DNA of 34,934 bases, from assembly GCA_005799545.1 (NCBI GenBank), contig SYGM01000171.1:1-34934 (forward strand). Reading direction: 5' to 3'. The translations under genes were made by a program, and so were the position numbers. Under the pieces are notes generated by a model. That model was not told the DNA's origin. It did no database searches and worked only from the letters and a program-made list of their open reading frames with translations. Below are positions 1 through 8,373 of this stretch, piece after piece (positions within the stretch are counted from its first letter, which is position 1; every line of letters begins with the position of its first letter). The DNA is from Planctomycetia bacterium (GTDB taxonomy: Bacteria; Planctomycetota; UBA1135; GCA-002686595).

Positions 1-1141
1 AGTAGGCCACGAATGAATCGAGGCACCACTCCCGCACATTGCCGTGCATATCGTAGAGACCCCAGTTGTTCGGGAAGTAGCTCGCCACCGCCACCGGCCC
101 CGTGGAACCGCAGCTGGAGTTGGAGTGATGCGAGTAGCCAAAGCGCGCGTCGCTGCAGAAAAGACCCGTGCCGCCGTTGAACTCTGTCGTCGTCCCCGCG
201 CGGCAGGCGTATTCCCACTCCGCTTCGGTGGGCAGGCGGAAGGTGTAACCCGCCGGCACATTCCCTAGCGCCGCCTGCTGCGTGGTCAGCGCGGCACAGT
301 ACGCCTGTGCGTCATTCCAACTCACCTTCTCCACAGGGTTGTTCGGCGCCACGAACTGCGAGGGGTTCGTGCCCATCAGCGCCTGATACTGCGCCTGCGT
401 CACCTCCGTCGCCCCCATCCAGAAGTTGTAGGTGAGCGTTACGGCGTGCACGGGCTGCGTGCTCGCATCGCCGAAGTACGGCGCGCCGGATGCTGCACTC
501 GAGCCCATCTGGAAGGTGCCAGCATTGATCGCCAACAGCGCCGGCACGGGGGGCGTGGAGGAATAGATCCACGTCACCGCTCCGCTCTGCGTCATGTTGA
601 ACGTACCGCCCGACATGCACCCGCCGAGCACCACCGGATCGCGGTAGTACACCGCATAGTTTCTCGTCTGACCGGCAGCGAGCGTGTCCCCCAACGCCGC
701 CGAACGCGCCGACACGCTCAAGTCCGTTCCCACCGGCGCACTGATCGATCCTCCCACCGCGTTCTTCACATACAGACGCAGCAGATTGTTCGAGAGACAG
801 CGCACGCCTTGCCCGAACGCCACTCCGCTCGTGTTGGAGCCACTCGCCTGCAGCACGATGCTCGTCGCGGTCGGACGCTCGCCCGATGTCGTGAAAACAA
901 GCGTATCGCCCGTCAGCGCGGCCACACCGCTCGCGCTCAGCGATGCGCCGCCGGTCGCGGAGCTGTTGTCACACCCGCGGTCCAATCCCGCCGGCGGGTT
1001 GCTGCACGGGCAGGGGATGACCCCCGCGACGCCAGGGCTGCAGAAGGATGTCAGCGGGTTCTGCGCGAAGGAGGGTGCGGTAAGGGCCAGAAGGGCGAGT
1101 ACGGCCGATGTGGAACGAGTGAAGAGGAGTTGGCTTTGCAT
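1..1141 (-). CDS. Secreted formylglycine-generating-enzyme (SUMF1/FGE-sulfatase) domain protein, C-terminus beyond window
   Basis: Translation from the ATG at 1141 runs about 380 codons to the window edge without a stop. Residues 1-26 look like a signal peptide ending in PSFAQ. A domain of about 170 residues follows. It contains Cys pairs (IPCPCSNPP, RGCDNSS) and the string NSSATGGASLS, and I recall similar domains in planctomycete secreted proteins. From about residue 205 it is a C-type-lectin/FGE fold: AGTFQMGSS, then ATEVTQAQYQALMG, VSWNDAQAYC, RLPTEAEWEYACRAG and WGLYDMHGNVREW. In true FGEs this fold converts a sulfatase Cys to formylglycine. In planctomycetes it is often a general secreted domain, and the catalytic Cys region is not in the window. 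The exact activity is therefore unknown. It is transcribed in the same direction as recG but 367 bp away. Confidence 0.85.
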   Translation of the reverse strand, partial: MQSQLLFTRSTSAVLALLALTAPSFAQNPLTSFCSPGVAGVIPCPCSNPPAGLDRGCDNSSATGGASLSASGVAALTGDTLVFTTSGERPTATSIVLQASGSNTSGVAFGQGVRCLSNNLLRLYVKNAVGGSISAPVGTDLSVSARSAALGDTLAAGQTRNYAVYYRDPVVLGGCMSGGTFNMTQSGAVTWIYSSTPPVPALLAINAGTFQMGSSAASGAPYFGDASTQPVHAVTLTYNFWMGATEVTQAQYQALMGTNPSQFVAPNNPVEKVSWNDAQAYCAALTTQQAALGNVPAGYTFRLPTEAEWEYACRAGTTTEFNGGTGLFCSDARFGYSHHSNSSCGSTGPVAVASYFPNNWGLYDMHGNVREWCLDSFVAY

Positions 1142-1508
1142 GGTGAGATTCAGATCGGAAGGTCGCGGTGAGCGAACACCGCGCGAGGCTTTGGGAATGC
1201 AGAGTGGGAGCGAGACAGAAGACGAGTCAAATATACTCTGCGCGGAAATGCTCGCAGGTCATGGCATTGCTCTAAATCGAGGCTCCCAATGGCCTTCGGC
1301 GCGCCAATTCCATTTTTTCAAGACTTTCTGTCCCTGATCGCAGATCAGAAACGCTCGATTCCAAATCAAAGGAACTGCCAATCATTCCCGCCCCGCCCAT
1401 CCGCCGCGGCGGCGTGGCCTGCGACCCACTTGCATCGGTTTCGCTCCCATCCGCACCACTCGCGACGACACCCGCCCCACACACACCCGCCCCCCTCCTC
1501 CCCCCTCC
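1142..1508. other. Intergenic region between recG and the FGE-domain gene
   Basis: This is a 367-bp gap between two genes on the minus strand. I see no convincing gene in it. It splits into a comparatively AT-rich half (about 1220-1390), which probably holds the promoter of the FGE-domain gene, and a C-rich half on the + strand (1440-1508) next to the recG stop. Minus-strand TTGACT (1230-1225) and TATATT (1235-1230) overlap each other, so no well-spaced sigma-70 promoter can be assigned. A short hairpin lies at 1334-1348 and a G-rich run at 1486-1509 (minus strand); both are listed separately. Confidence 0.5.
1334..1348. other. Short perfect hairpin (CTGATC-GCA-GATCAG)
   Basis: Six base pairs with a three-base loop sit in the AT-rich part of the gap downstream of recG. 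No T-tract directly follows on either strand, so it is not a classic intrinsic terminator. It could be a recG 3' structure or an operator for the FGE-domain gene. The role is unknown. Confidence 0.3.
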
Positions 1509-1509
1509 C
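1486..1509 (-). other. Potential G-quadruplex directly after the recG stop codon
   Basis: On the minus (recG mRNA) strand the sequence reads GGG-A-GGGGGG-AGGA-GGGGGG-C-GGG. That is four G-runs with loops of 1 to 4 bases, starting at the last G of the recG TAG. Two more G-runs (1475-1478 and 1471-1473) follow further downstream. This satisfies the usual G3+N1-7 quadruplex pattern. Folding and function are not shown. Confidence 0.45.
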
Positions 1510-3539
1510 TACGGCGTCGCGGCCTTCGCGACCGGCCGGTACACCTCCAGCACCTCCGCCCGCTCGCGGCACCACTCCCGCGCCTGCATCAGCAGCGTCA
1601 GCTCCTCCTGCGGCTCGAGCGCCCCCATCCCCGCCTGGTGCCGCCCGATCAGATCCCCCATCCCGCGCTGGCGCAGATCCTCCTCCGCGATCTCAAAGCC
1701 ATCGTGCGTCCGTTCGAGTGCTTCGAAGCGCTCGCTCGCGGTCGCATCGCCGAAGAGCAGACACCACGAGTCCTTCGTTCCGCGCCCGATGCGGCCGCGC
1801 AGTTGATGCAGTTGCGCGAGGCCGAGGCGCTCGGCGCTCTCGACCACCAGCACGGTCGCCTCCGGCACATCGACGCCCACTTCGATCACGGTGGTCGCGA
1901 CGAGGATCCGGACCTCGCCTCTGCGGAAGCGGTTGAGCCGCTCGGAGCGCTCGGCAGGATCGAGTCGTCCGTGGACGAGCTCGATGCCGTGGGCGGCGAG
2001 CGAGGTCTTCGCGAGCCGCTCGCGCGCGGCTTCGGCGCTGGCTTGCCCGCTCTCGCGCACGCTTTCCTCCTCGCCCTCTTCGCCGATGCGCGGCGTGACC
2101 CAGTAGACGCGCTCGCCGGCGCTGAGGCGCTGTTCGAGGAAGGCGGGCAGCTTGTCGCGCTGCTTGCCGCGCAGCCAGCGCGTGCTGACCTGACCGCGAC
2201 CGCGCGGGCGTTCGCGCAGGATCGATGTGTCGAGGTCGCCGTAGAGGGCCAGCGCGAGCGTGCGCGGGATCGGAGTGGCGGTCATCAGGAGCGCGTGGAC
2301 GGCCTGGCCCTTGTCGAAGAGGGTCTGGCGCTGGAGCACGCCGAAGCGCTGCTGTTCGTCGATCACGGCGAAGGCGAGCTGGCGGTAGCGCACATCGCGG
2401 GAGAAGAGCGCGTGGGTGCCGAAGGCGATGTCGGCCATGCCGCTTTCGAGTTGAGCAAGGACGCTGCGGCGCTCGGCGGCCTTGAGCGAGCCGGTGAGGC
2501 AGACGGCGTGCAGTCCAAAGCGCGCGAGCATGGCGCGCTGACCGTCGAAGTGCTGCTCGGCGAGCAGCTCGGTCGGTGCGAGGAAGGCCGTCTGACCGCC
2601 GGAGCGCGCCACGAGCATGGCGGCGGCGAGGCCGACGAGCGTCTTGCCGCAGCCGACATCGCCCTGCAGCAGGCGGCGCATGGGACGGGATCGGGCGAGG
2701 TCGCCCGCGATCTCGTCGAGGACGGTCCGCTGGCCCTGGGTCAGCTCGAAGGGCAGCGCCCCGAGCACTGAGGCGAGCACTGCGGCGAGCGCGGGCTCGC
2801 CGGTCTCGACGCGCAGGGCGGCGCTGTTCTGGCGCTCGAGCTCGCGCTCGTGTTCGGCGGCGGCGAGCGCGAGCAGCGCTTCGAGGCGACAGCGGGCGCG
2901 CGCGCGCAGGAAGCGCGGCGCATCGGGCGCCTGATGCATGTCGCGCACGGCTTCGGGCAGCGGCGGAAGGTCGTGGCGCGCGAGCAGCTCAGCGGGCAGG
3001 CGTTCGGGCGTGTGCTCGTGCGCCTTTGCAAGGAGCAGCGCGAGCAGCTTCTGGATGCCGCTGGTCGAGAGGCCGGCCACGGCCGGGTACTCGAGCAGCA
3101 GCTCGCCCGAGCGCGGCAGCGGCTTGTCGGGGCGGCCGATGCGCGGCGACTGCAGCACGACGCCGCGCGCTTCGACCATGCGGCCGGCGAGCTCGAGCGC
3201 TTCGCCGACGCGGAAGTGCTTGGCGAGCCAGGGCTGGTTGAAGTAGACGGCGGTCAGCTCGCCGGAGTCGTCGCGCAGCTTGAGGCGCAGCGTCGAGCGA
3301 CCGCCGAAGCGCTGGAGCGAGACTCCGCCGACCGTTGCGGCGAGGCGCACGAGCTGGCCAATGCGAGCGCGCGCCTGCGCGATCGGGATGGGCTCGGGCA
3401 GGTCGGTCTCGACGCGCGGAATCCAGAGCAGGAGATCGCGAGCGGTGCACAGACCGAGCTCAGCGAGAGCCTGCGCGCGGGCCGGCCCGATGCCGGGCAG
3501 GCCACGCAGCGGGGTGTCGGGAGCCGGTGTCGGAGACAT
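1509..3539 (-). CDS. recG: ATP-dependent DNA helicase RecG
   Basis: 676 residues, close to the usual RecG length of about 690. RecG is a superfamily 2 translocase that remodels stalled replication forks and branch-migrates Holliday junctions. The N-terminus begins with a helix-hairpin-helix-like LPGIGPARAQAL, and an OB-fold wedge domain occupies about residues 55-150. The helicase core carries Walker A GDVGCGKT (293-300), the DEQQRFGV box (394-401, the RecG form of DEAD/H), TATPIPRTLALALYGD (420 onward) and, near the C-terminus, QLRGRIGRG (motif VI). The start is the ATG at 3539. It is divergent from the exported SGNH protein, with 86 bp between them that include an A8 tract (3569-3576). The stop is TAG. 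Confidence 0.97.
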   Translation of the reverse strand: MSPTPAPDTPLRGLPGIGPARAQALAELGLCTARDLLLWIPRVETDLPEPIPIAQARARIGQLVRLAATVGGVSLQRFGGRSTLRLKLRDDSGELTAVYFNQPWLAKHFRVGEALELAGRMVEARGVVLQSPRIGRPDKPLPRSGELLLEYPAVAGLSTSGIQKLLALLLAKAHEHTPERLPAELLARHDLPPLPEAVRDMHQAPDAPRFLRARARCRLEALLALAAAEHERELERQNSAALRVETGEPALAAVLASVLGALPFELTQGQRTVLDEIAGDLARSRPMRRLLQGDVGCGKTLVGLAAAMLVARSGGQTAFLAPTELLAEQHFDGQRAMLARFGLHAVCLTGSLKAAERRSVLAQLESGMADIAFGTHALFSRDVRYRQLAFAVIDEQQRFGVLQRQTLFDKGQAVHALLMTATPIPRTLALALYGDLDTSILRERPRGRGQVSTRWLRGKQRDKLPAFLEQRLSAGERVYWVTPRIGEEGEEESVRESGQASAEAARERLAKTSLAAHGIELVHGRLDPAERSERLNRFRRGEVRILVATTVIEVGVDVPEATVLVVESAERLGLAQLHQLRGRIGRGTKDSWCLLFGDATASERFEALERTHDGFEIAEEDLRQRGMGDLIGRHQAGMGALEPQEELTLLMQAREWCRERAEVLEVYRPVAKAATP

Positions 3540-3625
3540 GCGCGAGCGCAGAGCTTGGGGCGTAACACAAAAAAAACCAAGACGGGACTCTCGGAGTCGG
3601 GTTCGAGCCGTCCAGATATGGTGAG

Positions 3626-4567
3626 ATGATGCGCATGCTGCAATCTGTGAGTTCGATCGTGCTCGCCGCGCTGGTGTTGCTGGGAGCCGGTGGGGTGGGA
3701 GGCGCGCCTGCTGGAGTTGAGCCCGTCCGTGCGGAGGACGGCCCTGCCAAGGAGGTCCCTGACGCCAAAGCAGTGCCGGCCATCGTGCGGGAAGTGCATG
3801 TGCTCGGCGCCAGCCTTTCGGCGGGCTTCGGGCTCAAGAAGGGCGATCATCTGGGCCGGATGATCGCGGCGAGCCTGCCGGAGGGCACGCCCACGCCCAA
3901 GGTGCACGCCAGCGGTATGGCATTTCTGGATCCCGAGGGCCATGCGGATCGCTCGCTGGAGAAGATCCTCAACGGCGATGCGTCGCTGGTGGTCGCGATC
4001 GACTATCTGTTCTGGTTCGGCTACGGGGAGGAATGGGGCAGCGAAGAGGGCCGCGTGCAGGCGCTGGAGCTGGGCCTGAAGCGGCTGGAGAAGCTGAGCT
4101 GTCCGATCCTGCTGGGTGATTTCCCGGACATGTCGAGCGCGGTGGATGCGCCGATCCCGATGCTGCCTGCGGCGGCGGTGCCCAAACCGGAGACATTGGC
4201 GAAGCTCAACGAGCGCGTGCGCGCTTGGGCCAAGGACAGGAAGAACGTGCTGCTGGTACCGCTCGCGGGCCTGATGGACCAGCTGGTGCGCGAGCAGGCG
4301 ATCACGCTGGGCCCCAACCAGTGGAAAGCAGGCAGTGCGAAGCAACTGCTGCAGAAGGACGGACTGCACCCGACGCTGGAGGGCACGCTCGCGGTCTGGC
4401 TGCTCGCCGATGAGGTGCTGGAGGCCGGTCTGCCGGAGTACAAATCGGTGGCGCGCGTGCGCGAGGTCGGTGTGCTGATGGACAAGCTTGCGCCGGGCGC
4501 CAAGGTGCTGGCCGAGCCGGCAGAAGGGGCCGGCGTGAAGGCCGGCGAGAAAGCGGGCGGGCGTTGA
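3626..4567 (+). CDS. Exported SGNH/GDSL-type hydrolase
   Basis: 313 residues. The N-terminus is a hydrophobic signal peptide (about residues 1-27). GASLSAG (61-67) matches SGNH block I, with Ser63 as the likely nucleophile, and DGLHPT (245-250) matches block V, with Asp245 and His248 completing the triad. The block III region reads AIDYLFWFG instead of GxND, so the oxyanion hole differs from classical members. The family includes esterases, lipases and carbohydrate deacetylases; the substrate cannot be read from sequence. Three in-frame ATGs (3626, 3629, 3635) lie close together and the first is used here. It overlaps the next gene by four bases (TTGA), so the two are probably translated together. 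Confidence 0.75.
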   Translation: MMRMLQSVSSIVLAALVLLGAGGVGGAPAGVEPVRAEDGPAKEVPDAKAVPAIVREVHVLGASLSAGFGLKKGDHLGRMIAASLPEGTPTPKVHASGMAFLDPEGHADRSLEKILNGDASLVVAIDYLFWFGYGEEWGSEEGRVQALELGLKRLEKLSCPILLGDFPDMSSAVDAPIPMLPAAAVPKPETLAKLNERVRAWAKDRKNVLLVPLAGLMDQLVREQAITLGPNQWKAGSAKQLLQKDGLHPTLEGTLAVWLLADEVLEAGLPEYKSVARVREVGVLMDKLAPGAKVLAEPAEGAGVKAGEKAGGR

Positions 4568-5736
4568 GCGCGGGCGCGCGGTTTCGGCTGCTGGCGCTGT
4601 GCGCGCTCGCACTCAGTGTCCTGTGCGCGGGCGCTCCTGCGCAGAGCAAGGCACGCTTGATCATGGCCGGCAAGAGCCATGCGCTCGACAAGCTGCCGAG
4701 CGAGCTCCCTGAGGCGATGCGCTCGGCGGTCGAGCGCTGGCGGCCTTTCTGCGACAGCCTGGAGTACAACCTGCATGCGGGCGCGGACGCGCGCCTCCTG
4801 CTGGCGACCAGCGTCAGGAACTCGCGCGGGGCGGCGCGCATCGAGAAGCTGCAGAAGACGATCCAGTGGTTCGACCAGCGCCTGCCGGCGGTCGCCAAGA
4901 GAATCGCCGAGGCAGACAAGCCCGCTACCTCTCCGCCGGAGGATAAGGACAAGCCGCTCGCCCCGGGTGAGTCGCGCAGCTGGAGCTGGAGCAGCGAGGA
5001 TCTGGTACCCGATGCCGACTGCGGCGTGCTGTTCGTGCTGGCCGACGAGGCGCAGTACAAGCTCCTGCTGGAGGAACTGGCGCGTCAGGACAAGTCGCTG
5101 GAGGACTGGACGCTGTCGGCGCGCAAGGAAACGGGCTTCGTGGTTCCGCGGCCCTTGTGCGCAGCGTTTCTGGAGAAGGCCGCCGGCATGCAGGAGTGGG
5201 ATCCGGAGCATGAGCTCGTCAACCGCTGCGCGCAGCTGTTGCTGGTGCGACGCTTCGGAATGCAGCCGTTCTGGGTGCAGCAGGGCATCGGCTGGTGCGC
5301 GGAGTGGGCCTACGATGGTTCGCTGTACTGCTTTCCCTTCCGGCGCGAGTTCGTCTATGCCACGGAACACGGCGCCTGGCCCAACGAGCTGAAGAAGCGC
5401 TTCGCCTCGGGTCCAGAGGTGTTCGACTGGGCCGCCTTCGATGGCTGGGCGCGCGGGCGCTGGGACAGCGAGCGCGCGCGCGTGGCCTTCGGGGTGCTCG
5501 CGATGCTGCTGCAGGAGCCGACTCCCCGGCTGTCGCTGGCGCTGGAGGAGCTGCGCGTGTTCCGGGACACGGACAATCGCCGCAAGACGGGCGAGTACAG
5601 CTGGGAGCGCGATCCGAAGTACGAGATCAAGGCCGGCAAGCAGGCCGAGGTGCTGCGGCAGCACCTCGGCGAAGACATCGGCACGCGGGTCGTGAAGTTC
5701 CTGCAGCGCGGCAGCGCCGCGTACAAGACGCTCTAG
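4564..5736 (+). CDS. Exported protein resembling a zinc peptidase (gluzincin) with broken active site
   Basis: 390 residues from a TTG start that overlaps the previous stop (TTGA). Residues 1-27 form a signal peptide ending APAQS. The middle is charged and probably helical. A segment at 216-247 looks like a peptidase-MA/gluzincin core: HELVN in place of HExxH, then FWVQQGIGWCAEW in place of the usual WLxEGLAEY. His216 and Glu217 are kept, but the second zinc His is Asn220, so catalysis is doubtful. I assign no specific function. It could be a binding or scaffold protein that works with the SGNH hydrolase encoded just before it. The stop is TAG. Confidence 0.65.
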   Translation: MSAGARFRLLALCALALSVLCAGAPAQSKARLIMAGKSHALDKLPSELPEAMRSAVERWRPFCDSLEYNLHAGADARLLLATSVRNSRGAARIEKLQKTIQWFDQRLPAVAKRIAEADKPATSPPEDKDKPLAPGESRSWSWSSEDLVPDADCGVLFVLADEAQYKLLLEELARQDKSLEDWTLSARKETGFVVPRPLCAAFLEKAAGMQEWDPEHELVNRCAQLLLVRRFGMQPFWVQQGIGWCAEWAYDGSLYCFPFRREFVYATEHGAWPNELKKRFASGPEVFDWAAFDGWARGRWDSERARVAFGVLAMLLQEPTPRLSLALEELRVFRDTDNRRKTGEYSWERDPKYEIKAGKQAEVLRQHLGEDIGTRVVKFLQRGSAAYKTL

Positions 5737-5747
5737 GCCGCGAATCT

Positions 5748-6800
5748 CTAACCGCGCTTCTTCGCGACGATGCTCATCACCTGAACCTCGCCGTGCGGCG
5801 CGATGGTGTCGTACATCTCGGTGGTGACGCTGCCGTCGGGGAGGTGACGGACGACGGAGCGGAACGGGCGCTCGCCCGCCACATCGACCATGGTCCCGCG
5901 CAGTTCGAGCGTGCCATCGGCGGCTTCCTTGCCGCGCTGGGAGATCCACCAGGTGCTCATCGAGTCCATCCACAGCGTGATGTACTCCTGCGTGCGGTTG
6001 TCGTAGCCGAGGATGTGGACGCCCTTCATCGGCATGCCCATCAGCTCGAACTGGATCTCCTCCATCAGGTAGCGGCCGTCGAGCAGCGTGCGGGCCGTGC
6101 TCGTGCCCTTGGTCTCCTGCCAGTCGGCGCTGGGATCCCAGCGCATGCGGTACTGCTGCTCCCATTCGCCGGCCGCGGCCTGCAGGCGCCGGTGCGGCTC
6201 GGAGGGCGTCGCGAGCGCCATGGTCCTCGCCATCATTTCCTCCTCGCTCAAAGGCTGCCCGGTTCCGGCGAACCCTTCGCGCGTGTACTCGAAGACCATC
6301 TCATGGTCGAGCTTGCCGGACCTGAGCGCCTTCCAGCGCTGCACCATCCGCGTCGGGCTGACGAGCTCCAGCGTCATCTCCCCCATGTACATGGCATCCG
6401 GCGCGGCGAGGTCGGTCACTGAGTCGAAGGCGAAGTGCAGCGTATTGTTTTCCACAGCCCGCGCGCGCATGCGCGGCTGGTTGCCGCCGCCGCAGTAGTG
6501 CGTCAGCACCAGCGTGTTGCCGTCGAGGTGGTAGGCGTTGGTCATCTGGTGCGGCGTGCCGGGAAACATCGTCTCCACGACGGCCGAGCCATTGCCGCTG
6601 AGCTCGATCTCGCTCAGCGCCGTGGATCCATCGGGCATGGGAGCGACCCAGCGTCCCTGCAGCGACTTGACCGAGTCGAACAGCTGCACTCGCAAGCTGC
6701 TGTTGCGCTCCGCAAGCGGTGCGGATCCCGGAACAGCGGTCGATTGACAGGAGCCCAGACCGAGGAGAAGGAAAAATCCAAGATCTGCAGGTGATTTCAT
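5748..6800 (-). CDS. Lipoprotein with C-terminal DUF1579 domain
   Basis: 350 residues. The N-terminus is a lipoprotein signal with lipobox LGSC (Cys18), which predicts a lipid-anchored envelope protein. Residues about 45-180 form a first lipocalin-like beta domain (LQGRW...ELSG...LTHYCGGGNQPRM). Residues about 205-350 match DUF1579: GEWEQQYRMRWDP, LDGRYLMEEI, GYDNRTQEYITLWMDSMSTW. DUF1579 proteins have no established activity. It converges on the pseudo-peptidase gene (11 bp apart) and is divergent from the beta-CASP nuclease, with only 58 bp for both promoters. The stop is TAG. Confidence 0.8.
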   Translation of the reverse strand: MKSPADLGFFLLLGLGSCQSTAVPGSAPLAERNSSLRVQLFDSVKSLQGRWVAPMPDGSTALSEIELSGNGSAVVETMFPGTPHQMTNAYHLDGNTLVLTHYCGGGNQPRMRARAVENNTLHFAFDSVTDLAAPDAMYMGEMTLELVSPTRMVQRWKALRSGKLDHEMVFEYTREGFAGTGQPLSEEEMMARTMALATPSEPHRRLQAAAGEWEQQYRMRWDPSADWQETKGTSTARTLLDGRYLMEEIQFELMGMPMKGVHILGYDNRTQEYITLWMDSMSTWWISQRGKEAADGTLELRGTMVDVAGERPFRSVVRHLPDGSVTTEMYDTIAPHGEVQVMSIVAKKRG

Positions 6801-6858
6801 GCACGCGCACTCTAGCGCCCTTGCCCCCGCCCCATGCCGTCCCTACCTTGCTCTTACC

Positions 6859-8373
6859 ATGGAACTGCGCTTCTACGGCGCCACAGGCACGACCACCGGA
6901 TCCTGTCATCTCCTGCACTCGGAGGGGCGCACGGTGCTGCTCGACTGCGGACTGTTCCAGGGACGGCGCGAAGAGAGCTGGAAGAAGAACCGCCTGTTCG
7001 GATTCGATCCGCAAATCGTCGACGCGGTGATTCAATCGCACGCTCACGTGGATCATTCCGGCAAGCTGCCGATGCTGGTGCGTCAGGGCTTCGGCGGCCG
7101 CATCCACGCCACGCCCGCGACCTGTGATCTGGCGGACATCCTGCTGCACGACAGTGCCAAGATCGCCATGGCCGACGCGCAGTTCCTCAATCGCCAGCGC
7201 TGGCGCATGGAGCGCGAGCTGCGGCGGCCGCGGGTCGAGGTTCGTGGACGCAAGCATCGGCGCACGAAGGACGGTCTGCCCCTGCCCAAGGGCCGCAACG
7301 AACGGCTCGTCGAGGACATGGTGCTGCCGCCGCGCGAGATCGTGCCGCTGTACCTCGAGGAGGATGTGCACGAGACGCTGCCGCGTTTTGCAAGGCACGA
7401 GTACGGTGCCTGGTTCGAGCCGCTCCCCGGCATGCGCTTTCGCTTCCGCGACGCGGGCCACATCCTCGGCTCGGCCTGGATCGAGGGCGAGATCCGTGAG
7501 AAGAGCGGGGTGACGCGGCTGGTCTTCACCGGGGATTACGGGCGCTACCACCAGCCGATCCTGCGCGATCCCGAGCCGCTCAGTGAAGCCGAGGTCTACA
7601 TCTCCGAGTCGACCTACGGCAACCGCTGCCACGCGCCCTTCGACGAGAACGAGAGCGAGCTCGCAGCGGCCGTGGAGCGCCTCGCCGCGCGTCCGCACGG
7701 GCGCCTGCTGATTCCGGCCTTCGCCGTGGGGCGCACGCAGCACATCCTCTACGAGCTCTACAAGATCTGCCGCCGCCGGACCTGCGCCAACGTCGGCATC
7801 GTCGTCGACAGCCCTCTGGCCCAGGCCGCGACGCGCATCGTGATGGCCCATCCCGAGTGCTTCGACGAGGAAGCGCTGGCCGCCTTCCGCGAGATGCAGG
7901 AAGACGGATCTTTACGCAAGCGCATCCGCTTCACGCAGAGCATCGAGGAGAGCAAGGCGCTCAATGCGGATCTGCGGCCGCTGATCGTGATCTCGGCCTC
8001 GGGCATGATGGAAAGCGGGCGCATCCTGCACCATTTGGCATGGAACATCTCCAACCCGGCCACGGAGATCCTCGTGGTGGGCTTTCAGGCGCAGCACACG
8101 CTCGGTCGACGACTGGTCGATGGAGCGAGCGAGGTGCGCATCTTCGGAATGCTGCACAGGGTGCGCGCGCGGGTCACCAACATGCTGGGCTTCTCCGCGC
8201 ATGCGGACCGCGATGATCTGCTGCAGGCGCTGAGCCCCCATGCGGGGGCTGCGCGCGCCCTGTACCTGATCCACGGCGAGAACGACCAGCGCAAGCCGCT
8301 CGCGGAGGAATTGCGGCGCCGCGGCTTCGCCCGCGTCGAGTGCCCCGAGAATCAACGCGCATGGCAGCCCTGA
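6859..8373 (+). CDS. Metallo-beta-lactamase/beta-CASP family RNA nuclease
   Basis: 504 residues. It belongs to the RNA-processing beta-CASP group (CPSF73-like, YSH1-like bacterial members), which cut RNA with two zinc ions. Visible motifs are HAHVDH (61-66), His201 in DAGHILGSA, Asp226 in FTGDYG, the beta-CASP acid in SESTYGN (about 250), the central IPAFAVGRTQ segment, ISASGMMESGR, and the C-terminal GFSAHADR with HGE. The start is the ATG at 6859. A frame open further upstream would add 20 residues that overlap the divergent lipoprotein promoter and lack similarity. The next gene overlaps the 3' end. Confidence 0.9.
   Translation: MELRFYGATGTTTGSCHLLHSEGRTVLLDCGLFQGRREESWKKNRLFGFDPQIVDAVIQSHAHVDHSGKLPMLVRQGFGGRIHATPATCDLADILLHDSAKIAMADAQFLNRQRWRMERELRRPRVEVRGRKHRRTKDGLPLPKGRNERLVEDMVLPPREIVPLYLEEDVHETLPRFARHEYGAWFEPLPGMRFRFRDAGHILGSAWIEGEIREKSGVTRLVFTGDYGRYHQPILRDPEPLSEAEVYISESTYGNRCHAPFDENESELAAAVERLAARPHGRLLIPAFAVGRTQHILYELYKICRRRTCANVGIVVDSPLAQAATRIVMAHPECFDEEALAAFREMQEDGSLRKRIRFTQSIEESKALNADLRPLIVISASGMMESGRILHHLAWNISNPATEILVVGFQAQHTLGRRLVDGASEVRIFGMLHRVRARVTNMLGFSAHADRDDLLQALSPHAGAARALYLIHGENDQRKPLAEELRRRGFARVECPENQRAWQP

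Noticed and set aside
3569..3598. A8 tract beside a five-base-pair hairpin between recG and the SGNH gene
   Set aside because: It looks like a terminator on the minus strand, but no minus-strand gene precedes it. It is more likely part of the divergent promoter region, and no clean -35/-10 pair was found.
4021..6165. 714-codon open frame on the minus strand
   Set aside because: It lies antisense to the SGNH and pseudo-peptidase genes, has low-complexity Arg/Ala/His-rich composition, and reflects high-GC third positions rather than a gene.
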